Source of the DNA: Allocatelliglobosispora scoriae
Lineage (GTDB): Bacteria; Actinomycetota; Actinomycetes; Mycobacteriales; Micromonosporaceae
Direction: 5' to 3'
Assembly: GCF_014204945.1 (NCBI RefSeq)
Contig: NZ_JACHMN010000002.1
Location: 1,688,503-1,752,502 of the forward strand
Length of the DNA: 64,000 bases
Both the position numbers and the translations under genes were made by a program. Positions 45,199 to 54,426 of this stretch are shown here, piece by piece. Positions within the stretch are counted from its first letter, which is position 1. Each line of letters starts with the position of its first letter. The notes below the pieces were generated by a model that saw only the letters and a program-made list of their open reading frames with translations, ran no database searches and was not told the origin of the DNA.

Positions 45199-45224
45199 GT
45201 CGACCGTGCCAGGGCATGGTCGAC
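45199..45224. terminator. Short inverted repeat downstream of divIVA
   Basis: GTCGACCGTGCC (45199-45210) and GGCATGGTCGAC (45213-45224) are near-perfect inverted repeats with one G-T mismatch; the loop is only 2 nt, so the innermost pairs would open. It lies about 70 bp after the divIVA stop and before the next gene on the same strand. Confidence 0.4.
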
Positions 45225-45293
45225 CCACGGCACGCCCGCATGCTGGTGCGAGGGGTCGCAGGGACATGCGGGCGGCGTGTGTGTCAGCGCGCG

Positions 45294-46094
45294 TCAGCGC
45301 GCGGTGCCGCCGAAGGAGCCGCCGGCACCCGTCGCAGCGGCGGCCAGATTGCCGCCGACCGCGCCGCGGCCGTTGTCAGCCCCACGGGTGACCTCGGTCT
45401 CCAGGCCCTGTGCCCGGCCTTCGAGGTCGCGGAGCTGGCTCTCCAGGTACGCCTTCAGGCGCGTCCGGTACTCGCGCTCGAACTGCTTGAGCTCTTCGAT
45501 GTGCTTCTGCAGTGCGGTGCGCTTGGCGTCGAGACCGCCCATCGCCTCCTGGTGCCGCTGCCGGGCGTCACGCTCCAGGGCGTCGGCCTTGGCCCGGGAC
45601 TCCCGGGTGACCTCCTCCGCCTTGGCGCGTGCCTCGGAGAGCACTTTGTCGGCTTCCCGACGCGCGTCGGAGACGTGGTCGTCGGCGGTGCGCTGAGCCA
45701 TCATGAGCACCCGCAGCGCCTGCTGCTCGCCATCGGGCCCCACGGGGCCGCCGGCGACAGCGCCGCGGAACTGCTCCAGCTCGCCCTGCATGGCGCGGGC
45801 AGCGCGCTCCGCCTCGCCCTTGTCCCGTTGGACACGGTCGAGCTGAGCCTTGAGCTCGTTGAGCTCGGCGGCGAGTCGTGGATCACCGCCACCGATGGCC
45901 ATCGGGGGTCCAGCCGGTGGACGTCCGCCCCGGTCGCCTTGGGCGCGAAGCTCGTTGTTTTCCTCGATCAGACGAGCAAGTTCGCGCTCAACCTCGTCCA
46001 GGAAGGCGTCAACCTCCTCCTCGTCGTACCCCCGTTTGCCGATCGGGGGCTTCTTGAAGGCGACGTTGTGCACGTCGGCCGGGGTGAGCGGCAT
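45294..46094 (-). CDS. divIVA: DivIVA/Wag31 polar growth scaffold
   Basis: DivIVA marks cell poles and directs tip growth in actinomycetes. The 266-residue protein has the conserved N-terminal membrane-targeting domain [20 protein letters not shown] and [21 protein letters not shown] Gly/Pro linker follows ([13 protein letters not shown]). Long coiled coils run from about 90 to 240 ([34 protein letters not shown]). It closes the dcw downstream block after yggT. Confidence 0.94.
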   Translation of the reverse strand: MPLTPADVHNVAFKKPPIGKRGYDEEEVDAFLDEVERELARLIEENNELRAQGDRGGRPPAGPPMAIGGGDPRLAAELNELKAQLDRVQRDKGEAERAARAMQGELEQFRGAVAGGPVGPDGEQQALRVLMMAQRTADDHVSDARREADKVLSEARAKAEEVTRESRAKADALERDARQRHQEAMGGLDAKRTALQKHIEELKQFEREYRTRLKAYLESQLRDLEGRAQGLETEVTRGADNGRGAVGGNLAAAATGAGGSFGGTAR

Positions 46095-46137
46095 CGAAAC
46101 TCCTCGGGTCAGTTGCGGCCGCGTCAGGGTGCTGGTC

Positions 46138-46155
46138 AGCGGGCTAGGGCCCGCT
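46138..46155. terminator. Short hairpin between yggT and divIVA
   Basis: On the reverse strand AGCGGGCCCTAGCCCGCT forms a 7-bp stem with a 4-nt loop, overlapping the yggT stop. It is short and may only lower read-through to divIVA. Confidence 0.35.
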
Positions 46156-46444
46156 AAATCAGCCCCCTTACGATCTGCATCAGAACGTACAGGATAATCA
46201 GCAGGATAAGGTCAGCCAGCGCAACGCTCACGTTACCAAGTCGCAGTGGTGGGATCACACGCCTCAACGGCTTGAGGGCCGGATCAGTGACGCTCCACAC
46301 CACTTCGAGTCCGGCTGCCCCGTTACGACCCGGCCGCCAGTGCCTGGACCGCTGGAGGATGAACGACATCAGGAACCGGGCGATCAAGATCACCCAGAAC
46401 ATGTACAGCACCAGATAAACGACTTGCCACACGATCGATAACAC
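46154..46444 (-). CDS. YggT family membrane protein
   Basis: The 96-residue protein has two hydrophobic segments, about 5-28 and 70-92. The block [20 protein letters not shown] and [20 protein letters not shown] between them is the YggT signature. It lies between sepF and divIVA, the usual actinobacterial order. Its role in division or the membrane is unproven. Confidence 0.92.
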   Translation of the reverse strand: MLSIVWQVVYLVLYMFWVILIARFLMSFILQRSRHWRPGRNGAAGLEVVWSVTDPALKPLRRVIPPLRLGNVSVALADLILLIILYVLMQIVRGLI

Positions 46445-46467
46445 GACAGATGAGGTCCTTTGCCGAA

Positions 46468-47247
46468 CTAGCCCTGGCCGGTGTACCCACCTTCGGCGAT
46501 CTTGGCCTTCTCCTCCGCGGTCACCTGGACGTTGGCGGGCGAAAGCAGGAACACCCGGTGCGTAACGCGCTCGATCGTACCCCGGAGTCCGAATGCCAGA
46601 CCCGCTGCGAAGTCAACCAATCGCTTGGCGTCGGCCTCGTCCATCTCCGTCAGATTCATGATCACCGGCGTGCCGTCGCGGAAGTGCTCACCGATGGTGC
46701 GCGCCTCGTTGTAGGTCGTGGGGTGCAGCGTCGTGATCTGGTAACGCCGCTCCTCCTGCTTCGGCGCCATGGCCGAGCGCGGTGCGGCCGTCGGCTGCGG
46801 GCTCAGGGCGAGGTTGTCCCGCGTCGGGAAGGCGCTCGCGCCACCCGAGCCCGAACCGGCGGAACCAGTCGAACGGGTGATGGGACGCACCGTCGAACGG
46901 TCCGACCGCGGCTCGTCGTAGCGGGACGTCTCGGACCGCGAGGCATCGGCCCGGGCGCTCTCGCCCCGACCGAGGTCACCGCGCCCGGCGGAGTCGGCGC
47001 GGCCGAGGTCCGGCCGGGACCGGTCGGAGTAGCGGGTCCGCGGGACCACCGGAAGGTCGTCCTCGTCGTCCTCGTCGTCGAAGTCGTCGGCCACGCGCGC
47101 ATCGGCGTAGCGGGAGTCGCGACGGGAGTCCCGGTAGCTCGACCGCTCCCGGGTGCTCGCAGCACTGTAGCGCCGATCGTCGTACTCGCGGTCATCGTCA
47201 TCCTCGACGAGCCCGAGCCAGACACCAGCCTTTCGCAAAGCGCTCAC
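46468..47247 (-). CDS. sepF: Cell division protein SepF
   Basis: SepF anchors FtsZ to the membrane in bacteria lacking FtsA. The 259-residue protein starts with a membrane-targeting helix ([18 protein letters not shown]). A long charged linker rich in Arg, Asp and Ser spans about 20-165. The core SepF domain follows ([67 protein letters not shown]). GTG 47247 is about 9 nt after AAGGGGG. The linker is longer than in most SepF proteins. Confidence 0.94.
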   Translation of the reverse strand: MSALRKAGVWLGLVEDDDDREYDDRRYSAASTRERSSYRDSRRDSRYADARVADDFDDEDDEDDLPVVPRTRYSDRSRPDLGRADSAGRGDLGRGESARADASRSETSRYDEPRSDRSTVRPITRSTGSAGSGSGGASAFPTRDNLALSPQPTAAPRSAMAPKQEERRYQITTLHPTTYNEARTIGEHFRDGTPVIMNLTEMDEADAKRLVDFAAGLAFGLRGTIERVTHRVFLLSPANVQVTAEEKAKIAEGGYTGQG

Positions 47248-47417
47248 GTGCCACCGCCCCCTTATGATCTTGCGAAAGCGACCGGCACCGCTGGAGTGAC
47301 CAGCAGCGATCTGTCACCTTCAACGGGACCGCGTTCGCGGCGCTGCCCCGGCTGGCCGCCGCACCGCCGCGATTGCCAGATGCGAACCACACACGTGTAG
47401 TTTCGCCCGCCGTCAGG

Positions 47418-48155
47418 CTACCGGAGCGGCGGTCTGTTTCCGAGCAATGCGCTGCCTATCCGCACATGTGTCGCGCCATTCGCAATCGCTTCCGCCAGGT
47501 CACCGCTCATTCCGGCGGAGATGATCGTCGCTGAAGGATGATCCTTTAGCAGGCGCTCCGCCACCCCGGCGAGGGATGCGAACGCCGCCAAGGGATTGAC
47601 GGACAGCGGTGCGACAGCCATCACACCGGCCAGTCTCAGCCCGCTGCTCCCGGCGATCGCCTCGGCCACCCGGTCGAAGCTCCGATCAGGATCGTCGGTC
47701 GCCAGGGCGGCGCCACCCCGGTCGAGATCACCGTCGAGACTCACCTGCACCAGCGCCTCCAGCGGCCGCTCCCGGCCGGCCGCCGCAGCGGTGGCCAGCG
47801 CCCGGACGAGCCGGACGCTGTCGACAGAGTGCACGACATCGGCGTAGCCGACCACTGATCGACACTTGTTGCGCTGGAGTTGGCCCACAAAATGCCACGT
47901 CGGCGCCGCCGCCTCGGCGAGGGCGGCAGCCACCTCGGCCGCCTTGGGAGCGGCGTCCTGGTCCCGGTTCTCGCCGACATCGCGTACCCCCAGCTGGGCC
48001 AGGTGCACGACGTCAGCCGCAGGGTAGGTCTTGGTGATCGCGACCAGGGTGACCGAGGACGGGTCGCGGCCCGCCGCAGCGCAAGCGGCGGCGATGCGCT
48101 CGCGCACCGCCGCCAGGTTCTGCGCGATCTGCTCGCGCCGCTCGTCAGAGTTCAT
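47418..48155 (-). CDS. YggS family PLP-homeostasis protein
   Basis: The 245-residue PLP-binding TIM barrel has the Lys in VTLVAITKTYPAADVVHLAQ. WHFVGQLQRNKCRSV and SVDSVRLVRALATAA follow, then LRLAGVMAVAPL and SAGMSGDLAEAIANGATHVR with GSALLG. YggS-type proteins keep PLP balance and have no known catalytic reaction. It starts 30 nt after the ftsZ stop, with no pgeF (YfiH) gene between, which is unusual for actinomycetes. Confidence 0.93.
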   Translation of the reverse strand: MNSDERREQIAQNLAAVRERIAAACAAAGRDPSSVTLVAITKTYPAADVVHLAQLGVRDVGENRDQDAAPKAAEVAAALAEAAAPTWHFVGQLQRNKCRSVVGYADVVHSVDSVRLVRALATAAAAGRERPLEALVQVSLDGDLDRGGAALATDDPDRSFDRVAEAIAGSSGLRLAGVMAVAPLSVNPLAAFASLAGVAERLLKDHPSATIISAGMSGDLAEAIANGATHVRIGSALLGNRPPLR

Positions 48156-48185
48156 GTGGAGACCCGAACCGACCGCAGCCGGTCC

Positions 48186-49292
48186 CTATGAACCGTTCTT
48201 CAGGAAGTCCGGTACGTCGACATCGTCGAAGAGCACCTTGCGGGGCTGCTTCGGCGGCTCGACCTGCTGCGGGTGCGGGTGCCGGATCGTGGTCTCCACG
48301 GTCGGCGTGACCCGGCGCGGAATCTCCACCGGCTTGTAGGTGGGCGAGCCGCCGTCGAAGCCGGCCGCGATCACCGTGACCCGGACCTCGTCACCGAGGG
48401 CGTCGTCGATGACGGCGCCGAAGATGATGTTGGCGTCGGGGTGAGCCGCGTCGGTGACGAGCTGCGCCGCGTCGTTGATCTCGAAGAGGCCCAGGTCGGA
48501 GCCGCCCGCGATGGAGAGCAGGACGCCACGTGCGCCGTCCATGCTCTGCTCCAGCAGCGGGCTGGAGATCGCCCGCTCCGCCGCCTCGACGGCCCGGCTG
48601 TCGCCCCGCGCGCTGCCGATGCCCATGAGGGCACTGCCGGCACCGCTCATGACGCTCTTGACATCGGCGAAGTCGAGGTTGATCAGGCCGGGCGTGGTGA
48701 TGAGGTCGGTGATGCCCTGGACACCGGAGAGCAGCACCTGATCGGCCTGCCGGAAGGCGTCCATCATGGTGATGCCACGGTCACCGAGGGCGAGGAGCCG
48801 GTCGTTGGGGATCACGATGAGCGTGTCGCACTGGTTGCGCAGCTCCTCGATGCCCGTCTCGGCCTGGACCTGACGGCGCTTGCCCTCGAAGGAGAACGGC
48901 CGGGTGACCACGCCGATGGTGAGCGCGCCCAGCTTGCGAGAGATGTTGGCGACCACCGGCGCGCCGCCGGTGCCCGTGCCGCCGCCCTCACCGCACGTCA
49001 CGAAGACCATGTCGGCGCCCTTGAGCACTTCCTCGATCTCGTCGCGGTGGTCCTCGGCGGCGTTCTTGCCGACGTCAGGATTGGCTCCCGCGCCGAGACC
49101 CCTGGTCAGCTCGCGGCCGACATCGAGCTTCACATCGGCGTCGCTCATCAGCAGCGCCTGCGCATCAGTGTTGATGGCGATGAACTCGACGCCCTTCAGG
49201 CCAACCTCGATCATCCGGTTGACGGCGTTGACGCCACCTCCGCCGATGCCGACGACCTTGATGACCGCGAGATAGTTGTGCGGAGGTGTCAT
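48186..49292 (-). CDS. ftsZ: Cell division protein FtsZ
   Basis: FtsZ is the tubulin-like GTPase that forms the Z ring. The 368-residue protein has [13 protein letters not shown], the GTP-binding loop [13 protein letters not shown] (about 101-113), and the later [21 protein letters not shown] variable linker precedes the C-terminal peptide [11 protein letters not shown] that binds SepF and other partners. Start ATG 49292 has GAAGGG upstream. A promoter lies about 50 bp upstream. Confidence 0.98.
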   Translation of the reverse strand: MTPPHNYLAVIKVVGIGGGGVNAVNRMIEVGLKGVEFIAINTDAQALLMSDADVKLDVGRELTRGLGAGANPDVGKNAAEDHRDEIEEVLKGADMVFVTCGEGGGTGTGGAPVVANISRKLGALTIGVVTRPFSFEGKRRQVQAETGIEELRNQCDTLIVIPNDRLLALGDRGITMMDAFRQADQVLLSGVQGITDLITTPGLINLDFADVKSVMSGAGSALMGIGSARGDSRAVEAAERAISSPLLEQSMDGARGVLLSIAGGSDLGLFEINDAAQLVTDAAHPDANIIFGAVIDDALGDEVRVTVIAAGFDGGSPTYKPVEIPRRVTPTVETTIRHPHPQQVEPPKQPRKVLFDDVDVPDFLKNGS

Positions 49293-49339
49293 TCGGCCCT
49301 TCCCCTCTGTGGCGTGCGAGGGGGAGAGGAAACCCTCAC

Positions 49340-49368
49340 CCTCTACTAGAGGCTCAGAGTTATGTCAA
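49340..49368 (-). promoter_or_regulatory. Promoter TTGACA-N17-TAGAGG for ftsZ
   Basis: On the reverse strand TTGACA (49368-49363) and TAGAGG (49345-49340) are 17 bp apart in the ftsQ-ftsZ gap. This gives ftsZ a promoter of its own, as known in other actinomycetes. Confidence 0.6.
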
Positions 49369-49487
49369 CTACTGTGCCCTGTGGAAAACGTAGGCGCCCC
49401 ACGCTCGTGATCCAAGGACCACGTGCGGCGTGTCGAGAGCGCTCCTGTCTGCTCCACTGTGGATCTGATGCTTTATGTGGCGAGTGA

Positions 49488-50273
49488 TCAGGATATCGTG
49501 ACCACCTCAGGGGCTGTCACGTCGATTGTCTTGCCGGGCCGGTTGAGCAACGCAGTCGCCACCCGAGCCTTGAGATCACCCTCCGACGTGTCACCCCAGA
49601 GCACCACCCTATCGCGCCGGAGCTCGAGTCTGATGCGCGCGGGCGCGTCCACGACCAGGGTGACGAGCTGATCACGGAGCTGCGGCGTCAGCACACTGAG
49701 GACGGCGATCGCCGCCATCGTCTCCGGATCGTCCGGTCCGGGCTCGCCGACCCGCACCAGCGGCAGGTGCGCGGGCCGCTCATCGACCGTCAGAAACGCC
49801 ACTCCCGCGGCGTCTACCAGGGAAAACTTCTTCTCCCGAGGGACGGCGGCGACGGCCGTCCGCTCGGTCACCGCGATGGTGATCTCATGGGGCCAGGAGC
49901 GGCTCACGACCGCGTCGGCGGCCGGGACCAGCGCCGCCACCCGGTCGCGTACGGCCGCCAAATCCACTTTGAGCAGCGGCGTGCCGAGCGGGATCGCGGC
50001 GGCCGCGACCACCTCGTCCGGGTGCAGGATCGCCACGCCGGAGACACGGACGGAGTCCACGCCGAAGACCGAGGTCGCGAGCAGGACCCAGGCCGCCACC
50101 GCCCCGAGGGCCACGACGAGGGCGCCGATCCCCCACGGCGCCATCGACTTCAGCCGACGGCGCCGGGCCCGCCGCATGAAGCGCCGGACCGACGGCGGGA
50201 CGGCGTCGCGCCCCGCCCGGACCAGGCGCCAGCGCCGGATGCCGTCGGCGTCGGTCTCGCCGGCCACGCTCAC
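49488..50273 (-). CDS. ftsQ: Cell division protein FtsQ
   Basis: FtsQ is a bitopic divisome protein. The 261-residue protein has a basic cytoplasmic N-terminus (FMRRARRRRLKSMAPW), one membrane helix at about 45-70, and a POTRA domain starting VFGVDSVRVSGVAILHPDEV. The block SRSWPHEITIAVTERTAVAA is the FtsQ beta region. Start 50273 overlaps the murC stop by 4 nt. Confidence 0.92.
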   Translation of the reverse strand: MSVAGETDADGIRRWRLVRAGRDAVPPSVRRFMRRARRRRLKSMAPWGIGALVVALGAVAAWVLLATSVFGVDSVRVSGVAILHPDEVVAAAAIPLGTPLLKVDLAAVRDRVAALVPAADAVVSRSWPHEITIAVTERTAVAAVPREKKFSLVDAAGVAFLTVDERPAHLPLVRVGEPGPDDPETMAAIAVLSVLTPQLRDQLVTLVVDAPARIRLELRRDRVVLWGDTSEGDLKARVATALLNRPGKTIDVTAPEVVTIS

Positions 50274-51775
50274 CCCTCCGCGAGGCGGGAGTGCCGGGCG
50301 ATGTAGCCCTCGTCGGCGGGGTCGGCAGAACCGTCCGCCTCCTCCCGCAGGGCATCCGCCCGGCGGGCCAGGATCGTCAGGAGCTCGTCGCCCATGAGGG
50401 AGATCGGGGGCGCCCCCATCGTCACGACCACGTCGCCCTCACGGGCCCGGCGGGCCACCTCCGGCGGCACGTCCTCCCAGGACGGCACGAAGACCTTGGC
50501 ATCGGCGGGGAGTCCGATCGCACCGGTGAGCGCGACACCACCCTCGCCCGGGTGCCGGGTCTCCCCCGGTCCGAAGACCTCCAGCACGATCACCTCGTCG
50601 GCGATCGCCAACGCCTGCGCGATCTCGGCCTGCAGATCCCGGGTGCGGTAGACGCGGTAGGGCTGGAAGACGACGATCAGCCGCCCGGCCCCGGCCACCT
50701 CCTTCAGCGTGGAGATCGCCGCGGTCATCGAGGTGGGGTGGTAGGCGTACTCGTCGTAGACCTTGACACCGCCGACGATGCCCTTGAGCTCGAACCGGCG
50801 GCGTACGCCGGGGAAGACCGCCAGCGCCTCGACCGCCATCGGCGCGGGCAGCCCGAGTTTCACCGCCGTGAGCAGCGCCCCGGCACTGTTGAGCCCCAGG
50901 TGCCGCCCCGGCGACGGCAGGCTCACCTCGCCGAGCGACTCACCGTCCACCGTGGCCAGATAGCGCACCCCGGCGACCGAGGAGGAGACCTCGGTGAGGC
51001 GCAGGTCGGCGTCGGCGGACTCACCGTAGGTGTAGACGGTGCGCCCCTCGGCCCGCAGCGTGGCGGCGAGTTCCCGGGTGAAGTCGTTGTCGGCCCAGGT
51101 CACCACGAAGCCCGACGGATCGGTGAGCCGCCCGAACTCCCGGAACGCCTCGCGGAGCCCGTCGAGGTCGCCGTAGGTGTTGAGGTGGTCCGAGTCGATA
51201 TTGGTGACGATCGAGACATGCGGCCGATAGAGCAGGAAGGACCGGTCGCTCTCGTCGGCCTCGGCGACGAAGTAGTCGCCGCCGCCGTGGTGGGCGTTGG
51301 AGCCGACCTCGGAGATCTCACCGCCGATGACGAAGGACGGGTCCAGCCCGGCGTGCTGGAAGATGAGCGTCGCCATCGAGGTGGTGGTGGTCTTGCCGTG
51401 GGTGCCGGCGATCGCGATCGTCTGGCGGCCCGTCATCGCCGCGGCGAGCGCCTCGGCCCGGTGCAGCACCCGCAGCCCGCGCCGCCGCGCCTCGACCAGC
51501 TCGATGTGGTCGTCGGGGATGGCGGTGGAGTAGACGACCGTGTCCACGCCATCCAGATTGGACCCCTCGTGGGTCATGTAGATCGTGCCGCCCAGGGCGC
51601 GCAGCGCCGCCAGGGCGGGCCACTCCCGCAGCTCCGACCCCGAGACCGCGATGCTGCGGGTCAGGTAGAGCCGGGCCAGGCCGCTCATGCCGACGCCACC
51701 GACCCCGATGAAGTGCACGGTGCCCAGCTCCTCGGCGGTGAGCACGCCCGCCGGTGTCAACTCAGCAGTCTCCAT
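50270..51775 (-). CDS. murC: UDP-N-acetylmuramate--L-alanine ligase
   Basis: MurC adds the first amino acid to UDP-MurNAc in the cytoplasm. The 501-residue protein has HFIGVGGVGMSGLARL, the ATP loop IAGTHGKTTTTSMA (about 125), HLNTYGDLDGL, and DEYAYHPTSMTAAI with VVFQPYRVYRT. ATG 51775 has AAGGAGG 5 nt upstream; the frame continues upstream into murG and is not used. The C-terminal extension of about 35 residues is polar. Confidence 0.97.
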   Translation of the reverse strand: METAELTPAGVLTAEELGTVHFIGVGGVGMSGLARLYLTRSIAVSGSELREWPALAALRALGGTIYMTHEGSNLDGVDTVVYSTAIPDDHIELVEARRRGLRVLHRAEALAAAMTGRQTIAIAGTHGKTTTTSMATLIFQHAGLDPSFVIGGEISEVGSNAHHGGGDYFVAEADESDRSFLLYRPHVSIVTNIDSDHLNTYGDLDGLREAFREFGRLTDPSGFVVTWADNDFTRELAATLRAEGRTVYTYGESADADLRLTEVSSSVAGVRYLATVDGESLGEVSLPSPGRHLGLNSAGALLTAVKLGLPAPMAVEALAVFPGVRRRFELKGIVGGVKVYDEYAYHPTSMTAAISTLKEVAGAGRLIVVFQPYRVYRTRDLQAEIAQALAIADEVIVLEVFGPGETRHPGEGGVALTGAIGLPADAKVFVPSWEDVPPEVARRAREGDVVVTMGAPPISLMGDELLTILARRADALREEADGSADPADEGYIARHSRLAEG

Positions 51776-51785
51776 GCCGACCTCC

Positions 51786-52898
51786 TTAGTTTCCCGCCCG
51801 CTGGGCGGCGACGGCGTCCAGGACAAACCTGCGCAGGGCCTCGTCGCCGTCCCGCCGCCCGTACGCCGCAGCCGCCACACCCATCGCCGACAGGCGCTGC
51901 CGGTCCGTGACGAGCGGGATGATCTGCTGCCCGATCCACTCTGGACTCAGGTCGGCGTCGTCGACGATGACACCGCCACCAGCCTCAACGACTGGGAGCG
52001 CGTTGCGCCGCTGCTCGCCGTTGCCGTAGGGCAGGGGGACGTAGATCGCCGGCAGGCCCAGGGCCGCGGTCTCGGCGCAGGTCAGCGCGCCGCCACGGCA
52101 GAGCACGAGGTCCGCGGCGGCGTAGCCGAGCTCCATCTCGGAGAGGAATTTCACCGTGACGTAGGGCGCGGCGAGGCCGGTCGGGATCTCGACATCGTCG
52201 TTGCGGGCACCGATGACGTGCAGCACCTGGATCCCGGCGTCGGTGAGCGCCCGGGCGGCGCCGGCCATGGCGAGGTTGATCGAGCGGGCGCCCTGGGAGG
52301 CGCCGAAGACGAAGAGGGTGGGCCGGTGCGGGTCGAGCCCGAAGTGGGCCAGGGCCTTCTCCCGGGTGGCGGCCCGGTCGAGCGAGGTGATCGAGGTGCG
52401 CAGCGGTACGCCGACCACGCTCGCGTCGCGCAGCGCCTCGGACTGCACGGGCTGGTGCGGGAAGCCCACGGCGACGTTCTGGGTGAACTTCATGCCGAGC
52501 CGGTTGGCGACACCCGGCGGCACGTTGACCTCGTGGATCACGATCGGCGTGTGCCGGCGCCAGGCCGCGAGGTAGGCCGGGACGCTGACGTAGCCGCCGA
52601 AGCCGACGACGACATCGGCCGAGACCTCGTCGAGGATCTCCCGGGCGGCCCGGGAGGACTTCCACATCCGGTCCGGGGTACGCAGCAGGTTCATGTTGAC
52701 CGAGCGCGGGAGCTGATAGGCCGGGATGTGCCGCAGGTCGTAGCCGCGGGGCGGGATCAGCTCGGTCTCCAGGCCCTTCGGCGTGCCGAGGCACGTGATC
52801 CGCACGGACGGGTCGTGCCGGCGCAGGCAGTCGGCGAAGGCGAGCAGCGGATAGATGTGCCCGCCGGTGCCACCTCCCGCCAGCACTACCGACCGCAC
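51786..52898 (-). CDS. murG: UDP-GlcNAc--lipid I glycosyltransferase
   Basis: MurG turns lipid I into lipid II. The 370-residue GT-B enzyme has the N-terminal loop VVLAGGGTGGHIYPLLAFAD. FGGYVSVPAYLAAWRRHTPI and VIHEVNVPPGVANRL follow, then the donor site VFGASQGARSINLAMAGA with LCRGGALTCAETAALGLPAI. YVPLPYGNGEQRRNA is near the end. GTG 52898 has GAGGG 7 nt upstream, 10 nt after the ftsW stop. Confidence 0.96.
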   Translation of the reverse strand: MRSVVLAGGGTGGHIYPLLAFADCLRRHDPSVRITCLGTPKGLETELIPPRGYDLRHIPAYQLPRSVNMNLLRTPDRMWKSSRAAREILDEVSADVVVGFGGYVSVPAYLAAWRRHTPIVIHEVNVPPGVANRLGMKFTQNVAVGFPHQPVQSEALRDASVVGVPLRTSITSLDRAATREKALAHFGLDPHRPTLFVFGASQGARSINLAMAGAARALTDAGIQVLHVIGARNDDVEIPTGLAAPYVTVKFLSEMELGYAAADLVLCRGGALTCAETAALGLPAIYVPLPYGNGEQRRNALPVVEAGGGVIVDDADLSPEWIGQQIIPLVTDRQRLSAMGVAAAAYGRRDGDEALRRFVLDAVAAQRAGN

Positions 52899-52908
52899 CG
52901 CAGAGCCC

Positions 52909-54426
52909 TCACCTGTCTGAGTCAACCGTCTCGCCCCTTCCACGTCCCGCACGTCGTTGCCCATCGCCGGATCGGCGTCTCGCCGCAGGCGCCGCGGGGC
53001 GGCCGGTCCGGCGCTCCCCGGGCGCGGTGGACGCGTCAGCGGGGACAGCCGAGTCGGCCGGGCGGAACCGGGCGGACAGAGCGGGCAACGGCGCCCAGAG
53101 TAGCCGCACCCATCGGGCCGGTGGGCGGGCATGCAGGGCCCGGGCCGCTTCGGGCTCCGCCCGGGCGAACGAGGCGAGCATCCCGACCGCGCCCATGGAG
53201 ACGACGAGCGCCGATCCGCCGTAGGAGATGAAGGGCAGCACCAGGCCCGTGACCGGCAGCAATCCGACGACTCCGCCGATGTTGATCAATGCTTGGCCGA
53301 GCAGCCAGAGTGTCACCGCGGTCGCCGCGATCCGCCGGAACGGGTCCGGCACCCGGCTGGCGATCCGCAGCCCGGTGTAGCCGAGCACCCCGAACAGGAC
53401 CAGCACCATCACGCAGCCGACGACGCCGAGCTCCTCGGCGATGATCGCGAAGATGAAGTCGTTGCGGTTCTCCGGCAGGCGGCCCCACTTGAACACGCTC
53501 TGGCCGAGGCCCGCACCGAACCAGCCGCCGTCGAGCAGGGCCAGCTTGCCCTGGGTGATCTGGTAGCACTCCTCCATCTGATTGCACAGCTCCGGATGGA
53601 GGAAGGCGGTGAGCCGACCGAACCGGTAGCCCTTGCCCGGCGCCATCACCAGCGCGGCGACACCGGCGAGCGCGACGAGGATCATGGTGCCGAAGACCCG
53701 GAACCGCACCCCGGCGACCCAGAGCATCGAGACGAAGATGATCAGGATCGTCAGCATCGTGCCGAGGTCGTTGTATCCGACCAGGACGAAGAGCAGGCCG
53801 ACGACGGGGAAGAGCGGCGTCGCCAGCTCGCGCAGGCGGCCGATCTGCTCACCCTTGCGTACGAGCACGTCGGCGCCCCAGATGACCAGGGCGAACTTGG
53901 CGAGCTCGGACGGCTGGAGCTGGACCGGGCCGACGTTGAGCCAGAGCTCGTGCGCGACGAAGGGGCCGAGCTTCGGTGCGTTGATCTTGCTGGACCCGGC
54001 GAGCAGGTTGATCAGGTCCAGGATGGCGAGCAGGCCGATCGAGGTGCCGAGGGCGAGCCGCGCCAGGCCCCGGAACGTCCGCCGGGGCAGCCGCTGGCAG
54101 ATCCAGAAGGCGATCAGCCCGACCACCGCCGCGCCGAACTGCTGGATCACGTCACCGTAGGCGCTGCGGGTCTCCACGAAGGAGGTGATGCTCGTCGCGG
54201 AGAAGACCATCGTCAGGCCGATGATGAGCAGCAGGCCCGCGCTCGCGAGCAGCAGGTAGTAGGAGGCGAGCGGCCGGTCCAGCATGCCGCGCAGGGCGGA
54301 GACCCACCCCAGCAGGTCAGCGGGGCTCGGCCGGTGCCAGGTGGTCGGCTGGGCCTCGGTGGCGGCGGGCGGGGCCGCAGGCGCGGACTCAGGCGCCTCC
54401 GGCGTACCCCGGCCGGTCCCCGTCAC
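52909..54426 (-). CDS. ftsW: Peptidoglycan polymerase FtsW
   Basis: FtsW is a SEDS-family glycosyltransferase that polymerises septal glycan with FtsI. The 505-residue protein has about ten membrane helices, QLQPSELAKFALVIW, the later QSVFKWGRLPENRNDFIFAI and IAEELGVVGC, and LPFISYGGSALVVSMGAVGM. The N- and C-terminal tails are long, polar and Pro/Arg-rich. ATG 54426 overlaps the murD stop (ATGA). Confidence 0.95.
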   Translation of the reverse strand: MTGTGRGTPEAPESAPAAPPAATEAQPTTWHRPSPADLLGWVSALRGMLDRPLASYYLLLASAGLLLIIGLTMVFSATSITSFVETRSAYGDVIQQFGAAVVGLIAFWICQRLPRRTFRGLARLALGTSIGLLAILDLINLLAGSSKINAPKLGPFVAHELWLNVGPVQLQPSELAKFALVIWGADVLVRKGEQIGRLRELATPLFPVVGLLFVLVGYNDLGTMLTILIIFVSMLWVAGVRFRVFGTMILVALAGVAALVMAPGKGYRFGRLTAFLHPELCNQMEECYQITQGKLALLDGGWFGAGLGQSVFKWGRLPENRNDFIFAIIAEELGVVGCVMVLVLFGVLGYTGLRIASRVPDPFRRIAATAVTLWLLGQALINIGGVVGLLPVTGLVLPFISYGGSALVVSMGAVGMLASFARAEPEAARALHARPPARWVRLLWAPLPALSARFRPADSAVPADASTAPGERRTGRPAAPAARRRSGDGQRRAGRGRGETVDSDR

